This document shows positions 15,723-25,299 of a DNA stretch of 34,203 nucleotides, in pieces. The notes beneath the pieces were generated by a model, which saw only the letters and a program-made list of their open reading frames with translations, made no database searches and had not been told where the DNA came from. Source of the stretch: a virus; IMG/VR virus record IMGVR_UViG_3300044798_000068, positions 1 through 34,203 of that record; one strand, 5' to 3'. Made by a program: the position numbers and the translations under genes. Each line of letters begins with the position of its first letter. The stretch's first letter is position 1.

Positions 15723-17759
15723 ATGAACCAGTACGGTCCACCAAATCCTGTAGGAATCTTCGGTCCTGGCACACAGCCATCGGCGCCGAGTTTCGTTCCC
15801 CAGATCGCGTCGCTTGGCGATTTGATGGACTCCATCACTCAGCGCAGGATCCAACTTGAGAAGATGGACCGCTCAGATGAGGCGCTGGCCGAGAAGGAAG
15901 CCTACGGTCGTCGCAAGCAAGACATCATTGAGAAGAAGAACGACGCCAAGGACGAGTTCGAGCGCCAGAGACACAACCAGGAAGCGCGCAAGACAGACTA
16001 CGCCGCCATCGGTTCCGGACGCAACCCTGGAACGTCCGTCCGGTGGGTAAATGGCCAGCCCGTCACGGTCAAGTGGAAGTACACCGGCGATGCTCCCACC
16101 CTGGCAGACCCCCCCCCCCAGGAGACTGCCCCGGACGCTCAAACTGCACTAGACACTCAGACCGCGCCGGGGCCGACCGCGCCGGGGCCGGCCCCTACTC
16201 CTACGCCATCGGAACCGCAGGCTCCCCCCCAGGAACAACCGCTGCCACTTGGTGGACCCGCTGTGATGAACTTGCCGTTTGCCTTGGCACAGCGCCATCT
16301 CCCACCTCCGGTGGCTACGGCATCGCCCGACGGGACGACCCAGGTTGACCCTCAACTTGATGCTCTCATAGAACGCGCGCCGCCTCCCCAGGAGCCAGCC
16401 CCGACCCTCCAGCCACCCCCGGCGTTGCCGCCAGCATCACCGGCCTCGGCGACTACCCCAACGCATGACGGCTCCGCCACGGCCCAAACTGGCCCACAGC
16501 CTCAAGCGAACGCGCTGTTTGTGCCAGGCCGCGATATCCGCGGATCGGCCATGCAGATGCCGAGGAACCCAGCCGGCGGGCGGTGGGTGGCCACGTCTGA
16601 CGACGGTACCGAGGTAGACAGCGTCGACCCAGGCGAGGCCCGCGCTGCACGAGCGGACGAAAACCGACGCGCCATAGCTTCCACCGATGCCTTACTCGCG
16701 GACCCATCCACGGAGATTAACCCGCAGCTCCTCCACTACCTACTGTCTAAGAAACAGGCCTTGCTGGCCGATATGTCACCTGCTGAAATCAATCAGGTGT
16801 ACGGACAGCAGCAACGGGCGGAACTTCAGGGCAACCAGATAGCCAGCACCGAGGGGATGCAGGATAAGAGTCTCGCGTCCATGGCGGAGCGTTCGGCCAA
16901 CCAGCTCGCCTCGAAGGAGAAGCTGGCCACAGCCAAACTGGCGGCCAAGAAGTACCCGCGAACCGGCTCACCTGGGCAGGTCAGTCTGTCAGGGTTGAAA
17001 CTCGCAGCGCAAGGCGATGGTGACTTCATCAGTATCCCAACGACCAACAGAGGGCTCCCGCAGCCCAATAGGCTTATCGCGCAGGTGACTTCGGATTGGC
17101 GCTCATGGGCAGGAGATCAGGATCTGAAGACGCAGATGAAGGGGCTTCGTCGTCTCTCCATGGCCCAGAACAACATCGACGCGAATGGTCCGCACTCCGG
17201 GGTAGTGAATATTGAGGCGGTCTTCAACTACCTTGGGTTCCTCCGAGGCGGGGTGCCTATCCAAAATGAAACCAAGGAGATGATCTCCCACCGCCGAACT
17301 TGGGGGGACTGGTTTCACGGGTTTCTTGCCAACGCTCCAGATCTCGCCGTGCTCAACGCCAAGTGGGAAAAGGGCGAAGAACTTACGATGGAAGAAACCA
17401 ACAGGGCCATCAACAAGATGTCGCCAGGGGAGCAAGCGCGTATCCGTGAAGGCATCATGGAGTCGAAAAAGGTCATGGTTACGCAAGTCGCCGCGTCGCT
17501 AAACCCATTCTCCAAGCGGTACGCCAACATGACCGGGCCAGGAGGCCACCTACTCAGACAGGCCGCCGTCTCCCTGGTGAACACGGAACTTGAGGCAGCT
17601 GGACTGCCACATGACTATAACCCGTTCACGGATACGAGATCCACCGGCGAATCGCAGTTCCTGAAGCGAGAAGGCGAGCAGGCGGGTGGAAGCCCAGGCG
17701 AAGCCAAGGGCGGGAAGCTCTCTGACCAGCAAATGCTCGATGCTCTGAAGGGGTTGTAG
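15723..17759 (+). CDS. Proline-rich internal virion protein
   Basis: This encodes 678 residues. The first 100 residues include a charged, coiled-coil-like helix (ALAEKEAYGRRKQDIIEKKNDAKDEFERQRHNQ). Residues about 130-270 are extremely proline/alanine/threonine-rich (PTAPGPAPTPTPSEP and similar) and must be unfolded. The rest alternates charged helices (NRRAIASTDALLADP, MAERSANQLASKEKLATAKLAAKKY) with a compact C-terminal part. No known family is recognised. By position it is an internal or ejection protein. An 11-base C run (16109-16119) and a 7-base C run (16224-16230) lie in the proline-rich part, so slippage could change the reading frame. A weak start region, with no clear Shine-Dalgarno, follows the previous stop. 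Confidence 0.6.
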   Translation: MNQYGPPNPVGIFGPGTQPSAPSFVPQIASLGDLMDSITQRRIQLEKMDRSDEALAEKEAYGRRKQDIIEKKNDAKDEFERQRHNQEARKTDYAAIGSGRNPGTSVRWVNGQPVTVKWKYTGDAPTLADPPPQETAPDAQTALDTQTAPGPTAPGPAPTPTPSEPQAPPQEQPLPLGGPAVMNLPFALAQRHLPPPVATASPDGTTQVDPQLDALIERAPPPQEPAPTLQPPPALPPASPASATTPTHDGSATAQTGPQPQANALFVPGRDIRGSAMQMPRNPAGGRWVATSDDGTEVDSVDPGEARAARADENRRAIASTDALLADPSTEINPQLLHYLLSKKQALLADMSPAEINQVYGQQQRAELQGNQIASTEGMQDKSLASMAERSANQLASKEKLATAKLAAKKYPRTGSPGQVSLSGLKLAAQGDGDFISIPTTNRGLPQPNRLIAQVTSDWRSWAGDQDLKTQMKGLRRLSMAQNNIDANGPHSGVVNIEAVFNYLGFLRGGVPIQNETKEMISHRRTWGDWFHGFLANAPDLAVLNAKWEKGEELTMEETNRAINKMSPGEQARIREGIMESKKVMVTQVAASLNPFSKRYANMTGPGGHLLRQAAVSLVNTELEAAGLPHDYNPFTDTRSTGESQFLKREGEQAGGSPGEAKGGKLSDQQMLDALKGL

Positions 17760-17760
17760 C

Positions 17761-20010
17761 GTGAACATCAAGGACCTCGAAGGCATCAGCAACGAAAAGC
17801 TTCAGTTCATCGTAGACAACGGCGATCCAGAAGGGCAGCTACACCCGCTCGCCGTGCAGGTGCTACAGGCTCGCGCTGGTACGGGGACACCACAAGACCT
17901 TGAGCGACCGGCAGAGCAAGGCGTTCCCGCTGGAATCGCGCGCCCCCCCGGCCTTCCCGTCCAAGCCACAGCCGCGCAGCTCCACGCCGACCCGAAGGCG
18001 GCAGCAGAGCGCAGCATGCTTCCACTTCCACACCACGGCGTACGTCAGTTTGCCGAGGACACCACCGCAGGCCTGGCAGGTGGGCTGTACTCCGGAGTCC
18101 CTGGCCTTGCTGCTGGCCTCGAAGCAGCCGGCGAGCTTGGCGATGCACTGGGAACAGGTGGAGCGCACAACATCTTCCCGAGACCTGGCCAGATACGTCG
18201 CGCCATGGATGGGTCGCCGCTGGGTTCTGTTGTGTCGTCTGTGGTCGGGGCGGCTGTGCCACTCGTTGGGCAGACCGGGCTTCTCGGCAAGACCGCCAAG
18301 GTGGTTTCAGACGCTTTCTTGGCACCCGCCGCCAACATCTACCAGAACCTCGCTGGAGAGGCTCCAGGCCTCACCAGGACTGTCGTAGCGGGCGCCGGGA
18401 CTGGGATGGCCATCGGCGCAGGAGAGGCGGCTATCCGTCGCGCACCAGCGGTGGCCAAGGCCCTTGGGAAGGTTCAGTCCGGCCAGCCTGTGACCGACCA
18501 GGTCCCGCCCGTGGACATTGGCAACGAACTACTTATCCCGGGAGCTTTGGGGGGGGTCTCTAGCATTCTTCCTGGCAGTTCCTCTTGGGCCACGAACCCG
18601 CGAACCCAGAGGGGACAGCGGGCCGCTCTCTTCGCGCGAGACAAGGCGTCCGGAGCGCACGAGCAGGAACCACTACGAAGCCTTATGGAAGGGCAGGCAG
18701 GCATCGAGCAGGCGAAGAAGATCGCCAACGAGAGTTACCAGGACCAGCTCCCAGCGCTGGAGCAGCCGGTGCTCGCCCAAGAGCGCAGAGCTATCGGGGA
18801 GCTGGAGCGCGATCGCGACACGTTCAAGGCATTCGCCATGCGAAGCCGCGGGGTGGCCGCAGACGAGACTTCGCGGGCTATCATGAGCAAGCTGGAGGCC
18901 CAGAGGACAGCAACGCACAAGACGCGCGAAGCGGACATGCAAGACCTCGACGAGCGCACCGCCAGGCAGCTTTTTGACACGTCGGGGTTCTTCGGCAAGA
19001 CGGTGGAGCTGATCGGCGGCTTCAAGAGCGAAGGGGGCCACGGGGCGCTCCTTCCCAATGGCAGAGCGCTGGCGACTGCCGCGAGCGAGTTGCAGGACTT
19101 CCTACCCCAGAACGGCGCGACCATGCGCGACTTCAGGAACGCCATCAAGTACACTAAGTCGAAGGCGCAGTCAGGCACCGACGAGCAGCGCTGGCCCTAC
19201 GAGATGCTTCTCGGCGAGCTGAAGGCGCACACCAAAGCCGTCGACCCGACCGGGAGCGGAGACTCGCCAGGGCTGTATGCGCAGTCCAACGAGCGATTCA
19301 GGACCGACACCAATAGGCAGGAGCGCACGAAGCAGATCGTGTTCGGTGGACCCGAGGAGGCTAAGGTCGAGTTGTCGCCGCAGGTTGAGGCCCGTGGTCG
19401 ACGGGGGCTCATGCAGCTTGGGGATGGGACAGCCTCCGCTATTGCCAAGATCCCCCACCGCGAAGAACTCATCGCGAACGGTTACGGCCCCGAGGTCGAA
19501 GCGATGGAAGGCCGCCTGCGCGACATCGAGCAGATGTCCTACGAGACGCAGCAGTGGCACGACGATGCCGTGGCCGCGGTGAAGGCCGACGTGAAGGCGA
19601 GGTTGGTCGACATCAGTCGAGAACTCCAGCCGCAGACAGATGCAATTCTGGAGTCGAAGGTTGCACAGGAGGCCTCGAAGCTCAGACTCAGTGGGCTCAC
19701 CCGCCCCCTCACAGAAGCCGCGCTCGGCGCGACTAGTCATTCGCCCGTCTACGCTGGCGCGCGCGCCGCCGACGCGGCCGACAAGATTGGCGGTCGCATC
19801 GCACAGCCCATCGCCTCGGCCATTGCCTCGCACTCCCCGGACGCTTCGGTCCTGCGATCTTCGATCCCGGGCATGATGGGCATCGCCACAGAAGTCTCGC
19901 GCGGGCCAGCTTCAAAGAGTATGATCGACGGGGCGCGTAAGCAGCGAGAACGCTTCAAGAACTCGATAGGCTCCACGTCGGAGTACCTCAAGAAACGATT
20001 GTTCCAATAG
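17761..20010 (+). CDS. Large ejection-type protein with membrane-like helices
   Basis: This encodes 749 residues from a GTG one base past the previous stop. After a 100-residue N-terminal part rich in proline and alanine, residues about 95-240 contain glycine/alanine-rich apolar stretches (TTAGLAGGLYSGVPGLAAGLEAAGEL; LGSVVSSVVGAAVPLVGQTGLLG; TVVAGAGTGMAIGAGEAAI) that look like membrane-inserting segments. The rest is long charged helices. This is the profile of the largest podovirus internal proteins, which exit with the DNA and build a channel across the cell envelope. I see no lytic transglycosylase motif in it. Family naming is not possible by eye. Confidence 0.65.
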   Translation: MNIKDLEGISNEKLQFIVDNGDPEGQLHPLAVQVLQARAGTGTPQDLERPAEQGVPAGIARPPGLPVQATAAQLHADPKAAAERSMLPLPHHGVRQFAEDTTAGLAGGLYSGVPGLAAGLEAAGELGDALGTGGAHNIFPRPGQIRRAMDGSPLGSVVSSVVGAAVPLVGQTGLLGKTAKVVSDAFLAPAANIYQNLAGEAPGLTRTVVAGAGTGMAIGAGEAAIRRAPAVAKALGKVQSGQPVTDQVPPVDIGNELLIPGALGGVSSILPGSSSWATNPRTQRGQRAALFARDKASGAHEQEPLRSLMEGQAGIEQAKKIANESYQDQLPALEQPVLAQERRAIGELERDRDTFKAFAMRSRGVAADETSRAIMSKLEAQRTATHKTREADMQDLDERTARQLFDTSGFFGKTVELIGGFKSEGGHGALLPNGRALATAASELQDFLPQNGATMRDFRNAIKYTKSKAQSGTDEQRWPYEMLLGELKAHTKAVDPTGSGDSPGLYAQSNERFRTDTNRQERTKQIVFGGPEEAKVELSPQVEARGRRGLMQLGDGTASAIAKIPHREELIANGYGPEVEAMEGRLRDIEQMSYETQQWHDDAVAAVKADVKARLVDISRELQPQTDAILESKVAQEASKLRLSGLTRPLTEAALGATSHSPVYAGARAADAADKIGGRIAQPIASAIASHSPDASVLRSSIPGMMGIATEVSRGPASKSMIDGARKQRERFKNSIGSTSEYLKKRLFQ

Positions 20011-20018
20011 GAGAAACC

Positions 20019-20429
20019 ATGGGTCAGCAAGACTTCCAGAGAATCAAGATCGCAGCGCCGGACGTCCCGGCGGGCAACGGCACCGTGACCCTGTTCGACT
20101 CCACGGTACATCTTAAAGGTGGTCTTGCCCAGAATGGCATTGGCCGTATTCAGCTTTCCTTCCCTGGGCTGGACCAGGCAAGCGCCACGGCCGGGCTCAT
20201 TGGCTACTCCAGTCCTAACAAGGGTGCCACATGGTATCCTTTCAAGTTTGGCGACACGAACATGCCCAGGACAGTGGCAGCAGACACTGGCGCCGATCAT
20301 GATGCGTATGACTTCTTTGTGGGGACCGAGGACGACGTGAAGTTTACGCTTACTGTTGGGGGGACCGCGCCGGTGGTATGGTATCCACTGATCTTCGCTC
20401 AGGTTGGTAACGTCCACAGCGGGACATAG
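20019..20429 (+). CDS. Small beta-rich virion protein
   Basis: This encodes 136 residues after a good Shine-Dalgarno (TAGGAG). It is compact and beta-rich (NGTVTLFDSTVHLKG, GRIQLSFPGLDQ, DDVKFTLTVGG, APVVWYPLIFAQVG) with no signal peptide and no cysteines in a binding pattern. It stands between the ejection proteins and the tail fibre genes, so it may be a fibre-base or tail-tip protein. I do not recognise it. Confidence 0.6.
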   Translation: MGQQDFQRIKIAAPDVPAGNGTVTLFDSTVHLKGGLAQNGIGRIQLSFPGLDQASATAGLIGYSSPNKGATWYPFKFGDTNMPRTVAADTGADHDAYDFFVGTEDDVKFTLTVGGTAPVVWYPLIFAQVGNVHSGT

Positions 20430-20431
20430 AT

Positions 20432-22174
20432 ATGGGGTTCCTCCCGCGCATCAAGGTAAAGCAGCCAGTCTCCGACCGACAACCGGGCGGAGACTCCTTG
20501 CTCCCTGTGATGCAGAAGGAACTTTGGCCATTTTTCCAGCAGGTTCGCAAGGTTCTGAACTGGGCCGTGGACTGGCTCGGGCTCGTGGGGGTCGACGATA
20601 CCGATACCCCAGGAACGCTTTGGGACAAGCTTCTGGTCGGCACTGGGCTTACCAAGACAAAAACGGGCATCACAGGGATGCGTACCTATACCCTCGACGC
20701 CAACGCGACGGCCATCGTAGACACCATTGTCAACAACCCGACGTTGGTGCAGATTTTTCAGACCACCGTAGTCCAGACCGTTGACCCCGCCGTCGAAAGT
20801 ACCTATCTCTACTCCGCCCTTGTTCCAAACCCACTGTTTCGTACTCCCGTGAGAGCGCTGTCTGCGATAGGGCAAGGTTATGGATTGAATTTCGACCAGT
20901 GGGAACCGATCGGCGGGCTCTTCACCTGGAGGGGGCTCTTCGACACGCAGGTTTATGGCTACGGAGTTGGTGGGGCCAATTTTCCGTTGGCCGTTGATGA
21001 TCGATTCGTCGTCGTCGGTTCGGTCAGGACTGGTTACGATCCGGGGATCTACGACGGCACCTATGAGATCGTGATCGCAGGTGAGGATGGAGTGTCGCCC
21101 GCGGTGTTCCGCCGCACCTCGGACGCCAATACCTCGGCTACCCTGTGCGTGGGAATGGTCACGCAGATTACGGGCGTAGGCGCAGCCAATGAAGGGAAGT
21201 TCTACACCGTTGGCAGCAATGGGGGCGACGATATCATCCCCGATACCACGGCGATCTCATGGGTTGTGTCGGACACCCGCGGGAGCGCCGACGCCTACAA
21301 TCTGCTGACTGCCGCGCAGGTTTCTGACCCCGCTGTCAGCACGGAGACCTTGTCGTACTCTATTACCTACACTGGCCCTGGAGAGGCCGCTTTCCCCGAC
21401 GACTTCGTTTCACTCGTCGGGGTGCCTGGCCTGAACGCGCTTCCAGCTGGGCTCTACGGCCATCAGATCGAGGGCGCCTGGCTGCTGGACTATGACCCCG
21501 CATTCACAACCACGATCAAGGCAGTCCTCATCGACTGCGATACCGGCGGGCTCCCGGAAATTCTCGTCGCAGAATCGCCCCCCATCACGGCCACAGCTCC
21601 CGCTCCACTCACGTTCCAGGGGAATCTTGCCGCGCCCTACACGTCCTCGCCGTCGAAGCGACTGCTCCTCGAGTATCGCATCAGCACCGACTCGACAAAT
21701 CCGGTCACGCTATACCTGCTCTACAACAGCCCCAACCGGAAGACCTGGGTCAAGGTCCCATTCCGACTCACGAGCGGCTTCTCCTCGGTGCCGGCCGGGG
21801 CGATCACTCCAGGACTGTTCCAGCCGGGCGAGGCGAGCGTGACCACCGTAGCCGGGATCATCCCAGCCCCAACGTCAAACTCGCTCAACGTGACCGTCGA
21901 TGCCGGGCTGGTAGTCAATGGTATGCAGACGGCAGGGCTCATCCCAGGCACGATCTTCTGGCTCACGTTTATCACCGCCTGCAAGATTGCCAACGGCGCA
22001 GCCGTAAGTGCCGGAGAGGCGCCATTCTACCTTCAAAACATGGCTGGCTCGCCGATGGACATTGATTGGAACGATCTCATCCCACAGACAGGCGGGCGCA
22101 TCGGCGTGCAGTACAAGACATCAGGAATTCCACAGGCCCCATGTTTCCAACTCGTAGCAGGACCAATCTCATGA
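20432..22174 (+). CDS. Putative tail fibre protein
   Basis: This encodes 580 residues, starting two bases past the previous stop. The N-terminal 60 residues (SLLPVMQKELWPFFQQVRKVLNWAVDWLGL) form an amphipathic helix that may be the attachment part. The remainder is beta-rich and glycine/threonine-rich, with sections such as GIYDGTYEIVIAGEDG and LTFQGNLAAPYTSSPSKRLLLEYRI. No enzymatic motif is recognised. Together with the downstream genes this forms the receptor-binding module. Its stop overlaps the next start (ATGA at 22171-22174), so the two are coupled. Confidence 0.6.
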   Translation: MGFLPRIKVKQPVSDRQPGGDSLLPVMQKELWPFFQQVRKVLNWAVDWLGLVGVDDTDTPGTLWDKLLVGTGLTKTKTGITGMRTYTLDANATAIVDTIVNNPTLVQIFQTTVVQTVDPAVESTYLYSALVPNPLFRTPVRALSAIGQGYGLNFDQWEPIGGLFTWRGLFDTQVYGYGVGGANFPLAVDDRFVVVGSVRTGYDPGIYDGTYEIVIAGEDGVSPAVFRRTSDANTSATLCVGMVTQITGVGAANEGKFYTVGSNGGDDIIPDTTAISWVVSDTRGSADAYNLLTAAQVSDPAVSTETLSYSITYTGPGEAAFPDDFVSLVGVPGLNALPAGLYGHQIEGAWLLDYDPAFTTTIKAVLIDCDTGGLPEILVAESPPITATAPAPLTFQGNLAAPYTSSPSKRLLLEYRISTDSTNPVTLYLLYNSPNRKTWVKVPFRLTSGFSSVPAGAITPGLFQPGEASVTTVAGIIPAPTSNSLNVTVDAGLVVNGMQTAGLIPGTIFWLTFITACKIANGAAVSAGEAPFYLQNMAGSPMDIDWNDLIPQTGGRIGVQYKTSGIPQAPCFQLVAGPIS

Positions 22175-23547
22175 AACGAATCGCGCGCATTCTTTTCGCC
22201 ATCATCCTCGGATTCGCCACCGCCAACCTGGCCGCCGCGGAAAGCTCATCCGGCTTCGCCTACGTCTGCTCGCCGACTGGCAAGTTGTGCCTCCAGCAGT
22301 TCCCCAATCTCAGCCTGTACGCCGGCGCCGGCGTCGCCTACGTCGGCACCGGGACCACGACCAGGACCGCCACCGGCACGGGCATCTGGATCGGCACTGG
22401 CACTGCCAGCCTGACCCGAACCCAAAGCGCATCCGGGACCGCCACCACAACTACCACCGGCACCGGCACGTATTCCACGACTCAAACGTTATCGCATACC
22501 ACTGTTCTGACGAACACGATCACCCTCACGGGCACCCTCGCGAAGACATTTACGCTCACTTCGGTCCTGACCATCACGGTGACCGGCACCGGGACTGCCA
22601 CGGCCACGGGGTCGTCCTCCGGGACTGGAACTCTTTCCGGCTCGGCTACTGCGACCGGATTGGCATCGAGCACCATGACCGGGACAAAAACTGGAACCGC
22701 CACGATCACGGGGACGTGGGCGAAGACCTGGACCGGGAGCGGGACCTGGACCTTTACCGCGACGGCTTCAGCGGGCAAGACCGTGAGTGCCACCGTCACG
22801 GTCACCACCAGCGCCACCGGCACTGCCACCGGCACCGGCACTAAAACCAGCACTTGGACCGCCACGTCGGCATCGACCGCCACGAGCGCAACCATCGTCA
22901 GCAGTCCAACCATTTCCGGCGCGCCCGATAGAACCACCCTGCCCCGCGCCGCATCTGCTGTCCCGCAGACTGGTGGCGCACCCCTATGCTCTGCTTCGGA
23001 CCACGTGCATCCTCTGGCCGACGTGGTGGGGGGAGATCGCTACCTGATGGCAGTGACCGAATGCCCTGCGTGGGCGACGCAGTACGCGCCCTACGTCTCG
23101 GACCCAACGTGCCTTGACGATGTCGCCTCGCCCACGTTGATCCTACCAGCCGTGTTCACCACCACGATCTCTGGCGGAGTCTGGACGCTCGCGACGTACA
23201 AGCAGCAGAATGGCTGGATCCCGCCTGGCAGGATTGGGATCTGGGTGTGGCTCAAGTCGACTAGCGTCGCGATAGTCCAGTTTGATTTCTACACCTGCGA
23301 TAGCTCCGTGCCGGGGACTTGGCTGGGAGGCACCTATTTTGCCGTAGGCCAAGCCAGCCAGGATTGGACGTACCTGTACGATGCGGTCTCGCTGCCCTAC
23401 GGCGTCATCCTGACCAGTCTACAATTGCTGTGTCTGGTCGTGACCGCGACGACACCCGATGGAACGCCGACCGTGACCCTCGGGACCACGATGGCACACG
23501 CAACGCGAATCAACGGGCCATTCTACTCACCGGAACCACTGCCGTAG
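22171..23547 (+). CDS. Exported threonine-rich repeat protein with tail-fibre motif
   Basis: This encodes 458 residues from the ATG at 22171, which overlaps the previous stop (ATGA); a longer in-frame ORF from 22066 would overlap the fibre gene. Residues 1-23 form a textbook Sec signal peptide: KRIAR, then ILFAIILGFATANL, then AAA before E24. Residues about 58-240 are a threonine/glycine/alanine/serine repeat with alternating T-x-T strands (for example TGTGTATATGSSSGTGT). That pattern fits a beta-helix or beta-solenoid like those of ice-binding or adhesin proteins. At residues 275-282 ASDHVHPL matches a motif I associate with tail fibres. The C-terminal 170 residues are a beta-rich domain with several cysteines. 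A secreted or surface fibre is the best reading; the reason for a signal peptide in a virion gene is unclear. Confidence 0.6.
   Translation: MKRIARILFAIILGFATANLAAAESSSGFAYVCSPTGKLCLQQFPNLSLYAGAGVAYVGTGTTTRTATGTGIWIGTGTASLTRTQSASGTATTTTTGTGTYSTTQTLSHTTVLTNTITLTGTLAKTFTLTSVLTITVTGTGTATATGSSSGTGTLSGSATATGLASSTMTGTKTGTATITGTWAKTWTGSGTWTFTATASAGKTVSATVTVTTSATGTATGTGTKTSTWTATSASTATSATIVSSPTISGAPDRTTLPRAASAVPQTGGAPLCSASDHVHPLADVVGGDRYLMAVTECPAWATQYAPYVSDPTCLDDVASPTLILPAVFTTTISGGVWTLATYKQQNGWIPPGRIGIWVWLKSTSVAIVQFDFYTCDSSVPGTWLGGTYFAVGQASQDWTYLYDAVSLPYGVILTSLQLLCLVVTATTPDGTPTVTLGTTMAHATRINGPFYSPEPLP
22330..22890 (+). repeat. Coding repeat region rich in ACCGGCAC-like units
   Basis: The threonine/glycine stretch is encoded by degenerate repeats of ACC/ACG/ACT and GGC/GGG codons, giving many ACCGGCACCGG-like words (for example around 22458, 22584 and 22816). 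The complementary strand reads as an unbroken valine/proline frame, which is why an apparent leftward ORF (22482-22937) is only a shadow. Confidence 0.6.
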
Positions 23548-23565
23548 AAAACAGGAGACGTAAAC

Positions 23566-25299
23566 ATGCCGATCTACAATATTCCGCCTCCCGCGCTCGC
23601 CACCGCTAGCACGCAGGGAGCCGAAACCGCGGCCGAATACCAAGAGAACCGCGACCAGCTCCCCATTACCGCCGCCGACGCTCTGTTCCTCCATTCCGGG
23701 CTTCCGTTCACCAGCGGCGAGGCGATCACTGCGGGGTATGCCACCGGCCCCAAGAACGCATCGGGAGTGCCCAAGCTCTACCGGGCCAGCGCGGCGTCTG
23801 CCAGTACGCCCGGAATCTGCGTCGGCATCGCCACCGCGACCGTAGGCGCGGCCGACCTTGCCATAACGGCGCAGTCGATGGGCCGCTCCGGGGTCATCCC
23901 AGACGCGGCCTGGGATGCCGTCCCCGCCGTGACCGACGTGGATAAGCCGGTCTATCTCAGCAAAACTGCCGGGAAGGTTACACTCGACGTTTCGGCCTTC
24001 GCGACTACCGACAGGGTACAACAGCTCGGGGTCCTCGACGTTGGCGGCACCGGGGCGTGCAGGATTCTAATCGACATTCTCGGGAATCTCACGGCCACGC
24101 AGGCGCAGGCGCTGGCTTTGCTCAGCGGCAACAACACGGGCGACGAAACCAAGGCGACGATTGCGGCCAAGACGGGCATCACGGCGGCGCAGATGGACCT
24201 TGTTGCACTCGGTGCAAAGTCAGCCATCGCGGTCACGCTGAACGCGTTCAACACCTGGGCCGATGGGCAGACAATCGTCACGCCAACCGTGGGGTCAAAG
24301 ACCTTGCAGGTGACTACAACGGGCGATATCGACATCCGCGGGTTGACCGAGACGCAGGCCAAGGCCTTCCTGGCCAACTACCTTTCTACGGCTGCGGGCT
24401 CCGTGGTGGACGTTTCCATTGTCGGTACATCCTCGACCATGACCGTGACGGCGAAGGCCTACGGCTCCACGCTTAACGGCACGGTCATTTCCGGCACGGT
24501 GCTCGTTGGGTCGGGGACGATGGTCCTCGGGCTGGCCCCACAGGTCAGCAACCCGCCTGCTCTCGCCACCGCCGTCTCGCCGGGGGCGATGCCTGCGACC
24601 GATCTCACTCAAGCGCAGATGAATCGGGTCTCCGCCGCGCTGACTGCTGGAGGGTGGACGGTTCCACGGATCATCTACTCGGCGGCAATCACGGCGGCTG
24701 CAACGGTGGTTGTTGGCGGGGCCGGGGCTAGCCCAGCAATGGCGAACCTGGTGTCGTCTCGAAAATACACGTTTCTATTGCAACTGAACGCCCAGGTGCT
24801 TGCCACTGCCAATGTCATGTACCAGGCGAACGGATCCGACGCCAACGGCTTCAGCACGTACATCCTGGACAACAACGCTACGCCGGGCAACGCAGTCGGA
24901 CTGTACGGGGCGGGTGTGTTCAACAACAAGGTCCTCGCCTCGAAGTTCGTAATCGAACCACGGGTAAACGGCGTCTCGTTCACAGCCGGATCGGGGAAGC
25001 AGGGATCATCGTCGGGGCTTGGCGCCGTCTTTCTGACCACCGGCTACACCACGACGGACTATACGTCGATCACGGTAAACCTCGGAGCGAACGCGCGCAG
25101 GGGATACCTGACGGTAATCGAGGAGACTCCGGCGTCCGCGGTACTCACGTCGAGTTATTACCTCCCCGATGTAGCAAATGACTTTGACCCGTCGGTGACT
25201 GGGCTGGCGGGAAGAGTGGGCGCCCAGGTCGGGACCATCGACGAGGCCAAGGCGTGGATCAAAACCGGAACGGGCACCACAGATTGGACGGCGATCTAA
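23566..25299 (+). CDS. Putative tail fibre protein with fibre-shaft repeats
   Basis: This encodes 577 residues with a good Shine-Dalgarno (CAGGAGAC). Residues about 50-170 (GEAITAGYATGPKNASGVPKLYRAS; VDKPVYLSKTAGKVTLDVSAFATTDRVQQLGVL; GTGACRILIDI) match a tail-fibre domain I know as 'GEALT.G ... PYYLS...G.LT ... VQRLG...ATELL.D'. Next comes SGNNTGDETKATIAAKTGI, then a threonine/serine-rich shaft, and at the end AKAWIKTGTGTTDWTAI, a common fibre C-terminal ending. No signal peptide is seen. It is probably a receptor-binding fibre of the virion. Confidence 0.65.
   Translation: MPIYNIPPPALATASTQGAETAAEYQENRDQLPITAADALFLHSGLPFTSGEAITAGYATGPKNASGVPKLYRASAASASTPGICVGIATATVGAADLAITAQSMGRSGVIPDAAWDAVPAVTDVDKPVYLSKTAGKVTLDVSAFATTDRVQQLGVLDVGGTGACRILIDILGNLTATQAQALALLSGNNTGDETKATIAAKTGITAAQMDLVALGAKSAIAVTLNAFNTWADGQTIVTPTVGSKTLQVTTTGDIDIRGLTETQAKAFLANYLSTAAGSVVDVSIVGTSSTMTVTAKAYGSTLNGTVISGTVLVGSGTMVLGLAPQVSNPPALATAVSPGAMPATDLTQAQMNRVSAALTAGGWTVPRIIYSAAITAAATVVVGGAGASPAMANLVSSRKYTFLLQLNAQVLATANVMYQANGSDANGFSTYILDNNATPGNAVGLYGAGVFNNKVLASKFVIEPRVNGVSFTAGSGKQGSSSGLGAVFLTTGYTTTDYTSITVNLGANARRGYLTVIEETPASAVLTSSYYLPDVANDFDPSVTGLAGRVGAQVGTIDEAKAWIKTGTGTTDWTAI

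Noticed and set aside
22482-22937. Leftward valine/proline-rich ORF opposite the threonine repeat
   Set aside because: It is the mirror of the threonine/glycine codon repeat (ACC and GGC reversed), not an independent gene.
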